From: Clostridia bacterium | Lineage (GTDB): Bacteria > Bacillota > Clostridia > Oscillospirales > SIG627 | Assembly: GCA_017439965.1 (NCBI GenBank) | Contig: JAFSID010000101.1 | Span: 1 to 34,286 of the forward strand | DNA: 34,286 bases | Reading direction: 5' to 3' | In this document: positions 1 to 6,323 of the stretch, in pieces | How the letters are laid out: each line of letters starts with the position of its first letter | How positions within the stretch are numbered: position 1 is the first letter of the stretch | Program-made: the position numbers and the translations under genes | The notes under the pieces: model-generated | Seen by the model: the letters and a program-made list of their open reading frames with translations, nothing else | Database searches by the model: none | Told to the model about the DNA's origin: nothing

Positions 1-2
1 GA

Positions 3-779
3 AAGAGCAACGATATCATACCGCTTTATGATACCTCTGAGGCTCCAATAGGAATTATTCATTCGTATATTGATGATGACGGAAACAAGATAAGCCGACG
101 TTATTGGTATGCCAAGAATCTTCAGGGTGATATCCTTGCGCTCCGTGATGACACTGGTGCGGACGTTGTACGTTACGTTTATGACGCTTGGGGTAAGGTG
201 ACTGTTGGCCGTGATAACAGTGGAGTTGACCTCGCGGATATTAACCCCTTCCGTTACAGAGGCTACCTCTACGACTATGAGTTCGGTCTTTACTATCTCC
301 AGTCAAGATATTATGACCCTGAGACTTGTAGATTCATTAATATGGATGATGCTATTTTAATGACAATCGAAATGTCAACTCGATATGCAAATCTGTTCAC
401 ATATTGTGCTAACAATCCGATTAATAACATTGATCCCTCTGGCTTCTTTTATATTAAACTTACAACCTTGGCAGATATTATTTTAAAAGTTGTAGGATTT
501 AATCCCGTTGGTGCTGCCTTAATCGCTATCGGATTATATAAAGCCAAAGTTTACATAACAGCAAAAATGGCGCTTTTGGGTGCTAGATTGGGAAAGTTTT
601 GGGGACCGATTGTATGTGCAGTGTTAACAAGTCTATTTGCTTTGCTTGGTTTAACTGTTGGCGGACAAATAGCTGAAGCTCTTTGGGATTGTGCATGGTT
701 AGGCAAAAAAGGAATTGAGTTTACTGTGAGAAAGAATCGTTGGGGATGGCCTTACAAATTAGACATTTATGCAAAATAA
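3..779 (+). CDS. RHS-repeat polymorphic toxin, C-terminal fragment (5' end outside window)
   Basis: The reading frame is open from the window edge, so an internal GTG at 198 is not the start. The first ~150 visible residues are the RHS-associated core: YD-repeat pieces (RYVYDAWGKV, NPFRYRGYLYD), the core motif LYYLQSRYYDPETCRFI, and the closing NPINNIDPSG that marks the junction to the variable tip. In this family the core makes a shell that releases a C-terminal toxin. The ~105-residue tip here is strongly hydrophobic and glycine-rich (LARLGKFWGPIVCAVLTS-like region, GLTVGGQIAEALW) and ends in a basic, Trp-rich tail. I recognise no nuclease, deaminase or ADP-ribosyltransferase motif, so a membrane-acting toxin is an inference. 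From about 440 onward the DNA becomes visibly more AT-rich than the core, as expected for a swapped-in tip. The RHS assignment is firm; the toxin activity is unknown. Confidence 0.88.
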   Translation, partial: KSNDIIPLYDTSEAPIGIIHSYIDDDGNKISRRYWYAKNLQGDILALRDDTGADVVRYVYDAWGKVTVGRDNSGVDLADINPFRYRGYLYDYEFGLYYLQSRYYDPETCRFINMDDAILMTIEMSTRYANLFTYCANNPINNIDPSGFFYIKLTTLADIILKVVGFNPVGAALIAIGLYKAKVYITAKMALLGARLGKFWGPIVCAVLTSLFALLGLTVGGQIAEALWDCAWLGKKGIEFTVRKNRWGWPYKLDIYAK

Positions 780-812
780 AAACAGCTATTATTTTACCTA
801 AGGAGACTATTG

Positions 813-1205
813 ATGAAAATCAGTTTTTGCTGTCCGAATGGTATTATTACTAAAAACTTTTGGATTTCAGAATTTTTAGTGATACTCCTAACCGGATATT
901 ACAGATGGATGGACGGATGGAATCCAATATCTTATTTGATATCAGCCTTGGTTCTTCTGATAACCGTTCAATATTGTATTATTTGTGTAAAAAAACTAAG
1001 CGGAAAATACGACAAACTGTACTATAAACTTTTTGTTTTATCAAACTATGTTTTTTCAAATCTATATTTAGTGTTAGGAAATATGTTTTGGTTTGCCCGT
1101 AGTCATGAAGTGAATTTTGGCTTTGTAATAGGTTTAACTGTCATTCTGCTTCCATTAATGCTAATTCATATCAAAATGATAAATGAAAAAACACCTGGCG
1201 AATAA
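813..1205 (+). CDS. Small polytopic membrane protein, candidate immunity protein for the RHS toxin
   Basis: This 130-residue protein starts at ATG 813. An AGGAG ribosome binding site at 801-805 lies 7 bases upstream, which favours this ATG over the TTG directly before it. It follows the toxin gene by 33 bases on the same strand and is just as AT-rich as the toxin tip. About four hydrophobic segments are visible, roughly residues 19-30, 40-60, 72-92 and 103-122, so it should sit in the cytoplasmic membrane. I recognise no family. A small membrane protein directly after an RHS tip is the usual place for the cognate immunity protein, and a membrane immunity protein would fit a hydrophobic, membrane-acting toxin. 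That role is inferred from position and composition only. A strong terminator follows at 1246-1269. Confidence 0.7.
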   Translation: MKISFCCPNGIITKNFWISEFLVILLTGYYRWMDGWNPISYLISALVLLITVQYCIICVKKLSGKYDKLYYKLFVLSNYVFSNLYLVLGNMFWFARSHEVNFGFVIGLTVILLPLMLIHIKMINEKTPGE

Positions 1206-1245
1206 TCGTGGATTAGTTTAATACTCATTTAGCAAAATCAGACAT

Positions 1246-1275
1246 AACGGCAGACTTCGGTCTGCCGTTGTGCTT
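1246..1275 (+). terminator. Intrinsic terminator after the toxin/immunity pair
   Basis: A perfect 10-base-pair stem (1246-1255 with 1260-1269) is closed by a TTCG tetraloop and followed by GTGCTTTTTAT. It lies 40 bases after the putative immunity gene and should end that transcript. Confidence 0.85.
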
Positions 1276-1305
1276 TTTATTGACAAGAGGTAATATTTTC
1301 GGTAT

Positions 1306-1440
1306 ATGGAGAAAAAGGAACGACAGCTTAAGAAGTACGGTAAACACAGTTTCGAGTATAACTCCGACGGAATAAGAACTGCGAGATATTTTGACACCGA
1401 CGCTGACGGAGAAACGGTGCAGGTAAGGTTTATTGATAAA
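1306..1440 (+). pseudogene. Orphan RHS-repeat fragment (relic)
   Basis: The frame starting at ATG 1306 encodes KYGKHSFEYNSDGIRTARYF, followed by a short acidic stretch. The piece EYNSDGIRTAR is a recognisable YD/RHS repeat strand (the usual form is YxYDxxGxRT). After about 45 codons the frame runs into a terminator hairpin and then codes for nothing recognisable. There is no ribosome binding site and a stop codon lies just upstream, so this is a leftover of an RHS gene and not a gene. Such orphan fragments downstream of RHS toxin genes are usually left by exchange or displacement of C-terminal modules. Confidence 0.6.
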
Positions 1441-1442
1441 AT

Positions 1443-1482
1443 AGCCGTAGTAAAGATTTCAGTCTTTACTACGGCTTTTTTG
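1443..1482. terminator. Bidirectional hairpin terminator
   Basis: A perfect 14-base-pair stem (1443-1456 with 1463-1476) with a 6-base loop is followed by a T run on the plus strand. On the minus strand it is followed by ATTTTATC. It lies between the RHS relic and the 3' end of the NagB-Gfo operon and can stop transcription from both sides. Confidence 0.8.
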
Positions 1483-1503
1483 TGTAACAAAGCAAACGGC
1501 AGT

Positions 1504-3237
1504 TTATTTTGTTTTGTCTGCGACAGCTTGAATACCGAGGGTTATTTCGGTTGAGTCAAGCACGCTCTTCGTAAAGGTGTCACCGCCGAAAATAATTTCG
1601 GTATGGAAATCGTCAAGATAGTTGTGATATACGGGCAAGCCCTCGTAATCAACGGGCGTGCAGCCTCTTTCGATAACGTGAACGAGCTTGTCAAAGTATG
1701 AATAGTAAACGAGTCCCGTATCACACCAGAAGCGAAATTCCCAATAGGTCGGAGTACGCCAGCCCGGTGAGGAATAGGAAACGTCTGCCATAAGCTCCGC
1801 GCCGTTATCAAGCCTTGCCATAAAGGTTGCGCAGTCCTTGAAATCGGGATAGGGCTTAGCGTATGCATTCCAGGTACGCGCACAGTCTACCTTATCAAGC
1901 TCAAGACCCGTGAGGTATCTTACCATATCAACTCCGTGAATTGCGATATCGTTGATAGTACCGCCGTGCATACCCTTTTCAAAATACCACTTCTGACGGG
2001 TGTCGAGACAGAGGTCGTGCTGACCCGTGAAGGAAACGTTCTGTATTTTTCCAAGCCTTCCGCTGTCGAGAATTTCCTTGACACGCTGAGCCGTACCGAT
2101 ATAGCGAAGCTCAAGCATACAGCCGACCTTCAAGCCCTTTTTCTCGGAGAGCGAGCGTATTTTACGAAGCTCCTTGAGGCTTGTGCAGAGAGGCTTGTCG
2201 GCAATAACGTGCTTACCTGCCTCAAGAGCCTTGATTATAGCCGCGCCTCTGTCTCCGTAGGCACCGCCGAAGGCTACTGCGTCAATATCCGTCTTGAGCC
2301 ATTCGTCATAGGAAATATCCGAAAAGGTGGTTTCAAGGGTCTTTTCGGCAAGCGCTCTTGCCTCCTCATTCTCCTCAACGCATCCGACCACCTCGTACTT
2401 ATCCGAGGCTATTGCAAGCTTATACATTGAATTGACGTGACCGTGACGGAAGCCGTAGAAAAGAATTTTCACGGGGCTTGCAATCTCCGAGGCGCTGTCG
2501 GTATCAAGAAACATTTTAGCATTTGGGTGACGGCGCATGGAGGTTGCGGGGCAGGTTTCGGAATACTCACCGAAGAGTGTCGCGTTGACCGCCTTTGCCT
2601 TGGTGGGCGCAGGTACGGTGCAAACGAGAGTCCTTGCCGACATAAGCGCAGGGACGGTGAGGGTGAGTGCGTATTTCGGCACGTCATCAAGGGTTGGGAA
2701 GCAGCCGTCGTGTACCTGCTGCATACGGCAGACCTCGTCAAGCTGTACCTTTTTTACAAGAGCTGTATCGTGAAAATCCGCAACGGGCGGGTCGTTGAAG
2801 GCGATATGTCCGTTTTCTCCGATGCCCATAAGCACGACGTCTACGGGGTTTTCGCGGAGAAGGGTGGAATATTTTTCGCAGGCTACGTCGATATCCTCGG
2901 TCGCGGGGAGGTAATTCACACTCGCAAAGGGGGCTTTTGAAAAAACGTGGTCGTAGAGATAACGCGCAAAGGATTGCTCGTTGTCAATGGAAAGGCCGAC
3001 GTATTCGTCCATATGAAAGGCGTGAATTTTTGTGAAATCGAGGTCTGAGGAGAGCAACGCCTCAAGCGTCTCATTCTGAGAGGGAGCCGCCGCAAAAATA
3101 ACGTTGGCATAGCCCTTTTCCTCAATGACTTTCTTTATGGCTTCAACCGCAAATTCAGCCGCCGCCTTGCCCATATTCACGCGGGAATCGTAGACCTCGG
3201 CTGTAAGGTTTTCGCTTTTAACAGTTTTTATAAGCAT
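1504..3237 (-). CDS. Fusion protein: NagB-like glucosamine-6-phosphate deaminase + Gfo/Idh/MocA oxidoreductase
   Basis: This 577-residue protein is a two-enzyme fusion. Residues 1-250 are a NagB/SugP-isomerase domain, with HMDEYVGL at 75-82 (D77 corresponds to the proton-abstracting Asp) and GENGHIAFNDPP at 140-151 (H144 is the ring-opening His). The positions equivalent to E. coli D141 and E148 are Asn142 and Asp149, a form I associate with a divergent NagB subfamily. Residues ~255-577 are a Gfo/Idh/MocA oxidoreductase, with an unusual nucleotide loop (GFRHGH), ADKP at 346-349 and a GGTINDIAIHGVD catalytic-type segment at 425-437. NagB converts glucosamine-6-phosphate to fructose-6-phosphate and ammonia; Gfo enzymes oxidise or reduce sugars with NAD(P). 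The start is an ATG with a GGAG site, 10 bases after the preceding oxidoreductase gene. The physiological substrate is unknown. The join is in frame, with no sign of a frameshift. Confidence 0.9.
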   Translation of the reverse strand: MLIKTVKSENLTAEVYDSRVNMGKAAAEFAVEAIKKVIEEKGYANVIFAAAPSQNETLEALLSSDLDFTKIHAFHMDEYVGLSIDNEQSFARYLYDHVFSKAPFASVNYLPATEDIDVACEKYSTLLRENPVDVVLMGIGENGHIAFNDPPVADFHDTALVKKVQLDEVCRMQQVHDGCFPTLDDVPKYALTLTVPALMSARTLVCTVPAPTKAKAVNATLFGEYSETCPATSMRRHPNAKMFLDTDSASEIASPVKILFYGFRHGHVNSMYKLAIASDKYEVVGCVEENEEARALAEKTLETTFSDISYDEWLKTDIDAVAFGGAYGDRGAAIIKALEAGKHVIADKPLCTSLKELRKIRSLSEKKGLKVGCMLELRYIGTAQRVKEILDSGRLGKIQNVSFTGQHDLCLDTRQKWYFEKGMHGGTINDIAIHGVDMVRYLTGLELDKVDCARTWNAYAKPYPDFKDCATFMARLDNGAELMADVSYSSPGWRTPTYWEFRFWCDTGLVYYSYFDKLVHVIERGCTPVDYEGLPVYHNYLDDFHTEIIFGGDTFTKSVLDSTEITLGIQAVADKTK

Positions 3238-3247
3238 ATTAACTCCA

Positions 3248-4123
3248 TTATAGTTTTATTTCGTGTATTTTTTCACGCTTGCCCGATTCACTTGAGCGTA
3301 CAATTGCGTTAAGCATAAACGAGGGGAATATAAATTCCTCGTAGCTTCTGTCCATTTCCTCACCTCTGATAAGGCGGAGAAGGGATTCAAGCTCGTCGAT
3401 ATATGAATCCGAGGTCGGAGACGTGACCACGGTCGCAATCTCCTCGTGAGCGTATACGGTTATCGTATAGGGATTGGGAATCTGTTGGCTTGTGTACGTA
3501 CCCGTTACGTTTATATTGTCATAGTGGGCAATAACGCTTGCGGTTATATCCCTTATATCCGCACAAACCTCAAGCACGTTGAAGCCGAATACCGCCGTCA
3601 TCATATCCACAAGATGCTCGGTATAGAAATAGAAGTTACCGTAATCGTTTACGGGGCTAAATGGCGCGGAAACGTGTCCTGCACAAATCTGTGTCAGCTC
3701 GCCCGATTTAACTCTCCTTGCAAGCTCAATTGTCTCGGGATAGAAGGGGCAGATACTGCCTCCGCAAAGCTTGACGCCGTTTGCCCTTGCAAGACGGGCA
3801 AGCTCAAGAGCATCCTCCTCCGAGCAGGTAATGGGCTTGTCAATGAACATCGGAATACCAGATGCCATATACGGTCTTGCATATTTTAAGTGATTGTCAC
3901 CGTGACGGGCGGTAACTATGACACCGTCTACCTTGCCAACTGCTTCGTCATAGCTTGAAAGCACGTTAACACCGTATTTTTCATTGAGCTTTCTTGAAGC
4001 TTCGGCGTCATCACTGTAAACACCAACGACCTCAAGGTCGGGATAAAGCTTTTTATCATTGATGATGGCTAAAAATCCGTTAGCGTGTGTATTTTCACAA
4101 CCGAGTATTACAAGCTTTGTCAT
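3248..4123 (-). CDS. Gfo/Idh/MocA-family oxidoreductase (short)
   Basis: This is a 291-residue protein from ATG 4123. The frame is open to a TTG at 4141, but that codon sits on the ribosome binding site (AAGGAG, 6 bases before ATG 4123), so the ATG is the likely start. The N-terminus LVILGCENTHANGF is a Rossmann strand-loop of the GCEN(T/S)HA type found in a divergent Gfo subgroup instead of GxGxxG, and FIDKP is the EKP-like motif. At under 300 residues it is shorter than the usual 330-380, with a compact C-terminal sheet domain. It follows the first oxidoreductase gene by 10 bases and precedes the NagB fusion by 10 bases, so the three are co-translated. The expected activity is NAD(P)-dependent oxidation or reduction of a sugar or cyclitol; the substrate is not deducible. 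Confidence 0.85.
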   Translation of the reverse strand: MTKLVILGCENTHANGFLAIINDKKLYPDLEVVGVYSDDAEASRKLNEKYGVNVLSSYDEAVGKVDGVIVTARHGDNHLKYARPYMASGIPMFIDKPITCSEEDALELARLARANGVKLCGGSICPFYPETIELARRVKSGELTQICAGHVSAPFSPVNDYGNFYFYTEHLVDMMTAVFGFNVLEVCADIRDITASVIAHYDNINVTGTYTSQQIPNPYTITVYAHEEIATVVTSPTSDSYIDELESLLRLIRGEEMDRSYEEFIFPSFMLNAIVRSSESGKREKIHEIKL

Positions 4124-4133
4124 ATAAAACTCC

Positions 4134-5213
4134 TTAATCAAGCGTATATTTTACAGGGAGGGGATTCTGAGCGTGGCAGGTCTCGATAACCGAAATTACC
4201 TGAGCTGCCATTTCGGGAGTGACGGTAAGAGGCTTGCCCTCCATAACCGATGCGTACATCATCTTGTAGAAGTTGAGCACCGCAACGCCAAAGGAGTCTC
4301 CGGAAATATCCGCTTCCTCTTCGATAAAGTCAAGCTTCTCCGAGCAGTATATGGGTTGACCCTTATCTCCCTTGAGGAAGGTTTTCTGAACGGGTCTTTC
4401 GGGGTACTTTGAAAAGTCGTCGATATATTTTATCTTATATTTTGTGTTAGTGGAGGTAAGAGTACCCTTCGTACCGAATACCTTGAAGGTGTAGTCGGTA
4501 ATGGCATCGTTTGAAATTACCTCAAGGTCAACGGTGGGCTTGCCCTCTGCCTCGAGAATTATCTTTGCATAGTCGTCACTGTCACCGCTTGTAAGCACTG
4601 TGCCAAGCTTAGAGTATGCAACCTTGACGCTCTTGTCCCATCCGAGAAGGTCAAGCGCCTGACCGATGGGGTGAGGGCCTGAATTGTATATACCGCCTGC
4701 AACGCAAGCCTGAAGAGTCTGCCAGTCCCAACGGCGTGAAAATCCGTTGTACTTGAGATTTATCTGCACTATGTCACCAAGCTTGCCTGACTTGATTATT
4801 TCCTTTACGTTGAGGAAGGAGGGGGTGATAAGAGTCTGATGGAATGCGGCTATAATAACGCCGTTGTCCTTTGCAACCTTTATAAGCTCCGCACATTCAA
4901 AATACGTTCTTCCGAAGGGCTTTTCGCAAAGCACGTTAAAGCCGTGAGAAAGAAGGTCTCGGCTGATGGGATAATGCATATGTGAATAGGAAGCGTTTAC
5001 AACGAGGTCGATATCCTTTCTTCCAAAAAGCTCGGTGTAGTCGGCACATACGTCACAGCCGTATTCCTCTGCCGCCTTGTTACGTCTTTCCTCGTCTGCT
5101 TCAACAACGCAGACAACCTCGCAGAAGTCATTGTTGGCGCTCTTGAAAAACGCGCCGTGAATGTCCCTTCCGCTTCGTCCCTGACCGATTATGGCAACTC
5201 TCATTTTTTTCAT
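4134..5213 (-). CDS. Gfo/Idh/MocA-family oxidoreductase
   Basis: A 359-residue protein of normal family length and the first gene of the minus-strand operon. The NAD(P)-binding loop is AIIGQGRSGRDIH (residues 7-19). CEKPFG at 96-101 carries the conserved Lys that contacts the nicotinamide and substrate, and GGIYNSGPHPIGQALDLLG (173-191) supplies the conserved His181 of the GGxxxDxGxH-type motif, although the Asp position is Asn here. The start ATG has a GGAGG site 9 bases upstream. Members of this family are cytosolic dehydrogenases or aldose-aldose oxidoreductases of sugars, inositols and glycosides. The divergent AraC-type gene 145 bases upstream is the probable regulator. I could not find a strong minus-strand promoter, which would fit an activator-dependent one. 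Confidence 0.88.
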   Translation of the reverse strand: MKKMRVAIIGQGRSGRDIHGAFFKSANNDFCEVVCVVEADEERRNKAAEEYGCDVCADYTELFGRKDIDLVVNASYSHMHYPISRDLLSHGFNVLCEKPFGRTYFECAELIKVAKDNGVIIAAFHQTLITPSFLNVKEIIKSGKLGDIVQINLKYNGFSRRWDWQTLQACVAGGIYNSGPHPIGQALDLLGWDKSVKVAYSKLGTVLTSGDSDDYAKIILEAEGKPTVDLEVISNDAITDYTFKVFGTKGTLTSTNTKYKIKYIDDFSKYPERPVQKTFLKGDKGQPIYCSEKLDFIEEEADISGDSFGVAVLNFYKMMYASVMEGKPLTVTPEMAAQVISVIETCHAQNPLPVKYTLD

Positions 5214-5305
5214 AAAAGTATTCCTCCGAATATACGTTTGAGTTTCTGTGAGATTAGTGTATCACAATAGAAATTTAATTTATATTGTGTTTTTAACCAA
5301 TATTA

Positions 5306-5334
5306 TTGCATTTCTTACTTTTTTGTGTTAGAAT
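5306..5334 (+). promoter_or_regulatory. Sigma-A-type promoter of the AraC-family regulator
   Basis: A -35 box TTGCAT (5306-5311) and a -10 box TAGAAT (5329-5334) are 17 bases apart, with a TG two bases before the -10. The AAAGGAGG ribosome site and GTG start of the regulator follow directly. The heptamer TTGTGTT occurs at 5285-5291 and again at 5323-5329, and a related TTGTGAT reads on the minus strand at 5268-5262. These could be regulator sites, but that is speculative. Confidence 0.65.
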
Positions 5335-5358
5335 TGCGGTAAAGGAGGCTGACGGCAG

Positions 5359-6141
5359 GTGTTTATAAGGGAAATAGGCAAAAAGGTACCCGAGGTATCT
5401 CACAAGAGGATTGAGAGTCCCGAGAAGAGCGTTTACTTCAATCATATGCATAACCGATGTGAGCTGTTGCTTTTTATAAGCGGTGAGGCGGAGTATAATA
5501 TCGACGGTCAGCTCTTCAAACCGACGGCTTACGACCTGATACTTATACCGAGCGCGGTTTATCATTATCTTATCCCATTGTCGCGTATGCCCTACGAGAA
5601 TTACGTTATCGGCATAAATCCGAGCATCATTCCGCCCGAGCATTACGAAAGGCTCTTTTCTCCGCCGTTTATTATAAACATCAAGGAGGACTCAGAGCTT
5701 ATTTCGTTTTTTAAACGGCTTGATTTTTACGCGGAGGAGTATAGCGGTGAGGACTTTGACCGTTGTGCTCTTGCCTTGATTGAGGAGCTTGTGACCTACT
5801 GCTCCTACCGTAAGGGTTATCTTTCGTCTCCCGAAAGCACGGGCAACGAGATAATTGATAAAATTATAAAATATATTTCACAAAATCTTGAAAAGCCATT
5901 GAATGCCGATATCATTTCCCAAAAGCTTATTCTGTCAAAGTCATACGTTCAGAATCTGTTCTCGCAGAATATGCATATCGGACTCAAGGAATACATAATG
6001 AAAAAGAAGATCTACGCCGCAAGAGCGGATATAAAAAACGGTATGACACCAATCGAGGCTTGTGAAAAATATTCCTTCGGTGATTACTCGGGCTTTTACA
6101 GATTATATAAAAAGACCTTTTCAAGCTCGCCGAGAGAATAA
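5359..6141 (+). CDS. AraC-family transcriptional regulator
   Basis: A 260-residue regulator with a GTG start, 10 bases after AAAGGAGG (5341-5348). Residues ~15-100 are a cupin-like ligand-binding half (HMHNRCELLLFISGEAEYNI, then a PSAVYHYLIP strand), typical of sugar-sensing AraC proteins. Residues ~165-260 are the paired helix-turn-helix DNA-binding half: IIDKIIKYISQNLEKPLNAD leads the first, LSKSYVQNLFSQ is its recognition helix, and ACEKYSFGDYSGFYRLYKK is the second, with FGDYSGFYRLYKKTF replacing the classic GFxDxSYFxRxFKK. The C-terminus stops shortly after (SSSPRE), as is normal. It is divergent from the oxidoreductase operon and is its likely activator. pflB downstream has its own promoter and riboswitch, so there is no need to link this protein to PFL. 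Confidence 0.9.
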   Translation: MFIREIGKKVPEVSHKRIESPEKSVYFNHMHNRCELLLFISGEAEYNIDGQLFKPTAYDLILIPSAVYHYLIPLSRMPYENYVIGINPSIIPPEHYERLFSPPFIINIKEDSELISFFKRLDFYAEEYSGEDFDRCALALIEELVTYCSYRKGYLSSPESTGNEIIDKIIKYISQNLEKPLNADIISQKLILSKSYVQNLFSQNMHIGLKEYIMKKKIYAARADIKNGMTPIEACEKYSFGDYSGFYRLYKKTFSSSPRE

Positions 6142-6160
6142 AAATTTGTGAAGATTTACA

Positions 6161-6189
6161 TTGACAAATGAGTAAACATATATTATAAT
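6161..6189 (+). promoter_or_regulatory. Consensus sigma-A promoter for pflB
   Basis: TTGACA (6161-6166) and TATAAT (6184-6189) are separated by exactly 17 bases, a perfect consensus promoter. It starts 20 bases after the AraC-type gene and directly precedes the riboswitch, so pfl transcription appears constitutive at initiation and controlled afterwards by the RNA. Confidence 0.92.
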
Positions 6190-6198
6190 TAAATAAAG

Positions 6199-6273
6199 CT
6201 TTTACATGACTGACGGATGAGAGCGGTTTAACGCTCGGGGAATGTAAAAGAATTTGGCCGACCGTCTGGGCAA
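6199..6273 (+). ncRNA. ZTP (pfl-motif) riboswitch aptamer
   Basis: P1 is formed by CTTTTACAT (6199-6207) and ATGTAAAAG (6242-6250). Inside it lie GACTGACGG and a hairpin GAGCG/CGCTC (6221-6225 with 6232-6236), then the conserved CGGGGAA (6236-6242). After a short linker comes CCGACCGTCTGGGCA (6258-6272), which contains the highly conserved 3' box CCGnCUGGGCA of the pfl/ZTP class. The class binds ZMP/ZTP, which build up when 10-formyl-tetrahydrofolate is short, and turns on one-carbon and purine genes. Pyruvate formate-lyase, a source of formate, is the target that named the motif. The conserved bases and the pairing are seen directly; ligand and mechanism are known for the class. Confidence 0.95.
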
Positions 6274-6313
6274 ATCAGTTGTAAAAGCTGATTTGTCCAT
6301 TTTTTGTTTTTTG
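6268..6313 (+). terminator. Riboswitch-controlled terminator before pflB
   Basis: GGGCAAATCAG (6268-6278) can pair with CTGATTTGTCC (6288-6298), 11 pairs including one G-T, followed by ATTTTTTGTTTTTTG. The 5' arm uses the GGGCA of the conserved ZTP box, so the terminator and the ligand-bound aptamer exclude each other. This makes it an ON switch: ligand present, read-through into pflB. Confidence 0.88.
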
Positions 6314-6323
6314 AGGTGAAAGT

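Noticed and set aside
198..779. Independent 193-residue gene starting at GTG 198
   Set aside because: The frame is open to the window edge and encodes RHS core sequence before 198, so this codon is internal.
1218..1490. Minus-strand ORF of 90 residues
   Set aside because: It spans two terminator hairpins and the RHS relic in antisense, has no RBS and resembles no protein.
1936..2940. Long plus-strand ORFs opposite the NagB-Gfo fusion
   Set aside because: They are antisense shadows of a gene with clear catalytic motifs, without ribosome sites or recognisable domains. Similar shadows across polC, pflB, the FAD gene and tsf were dropped for the same reason.
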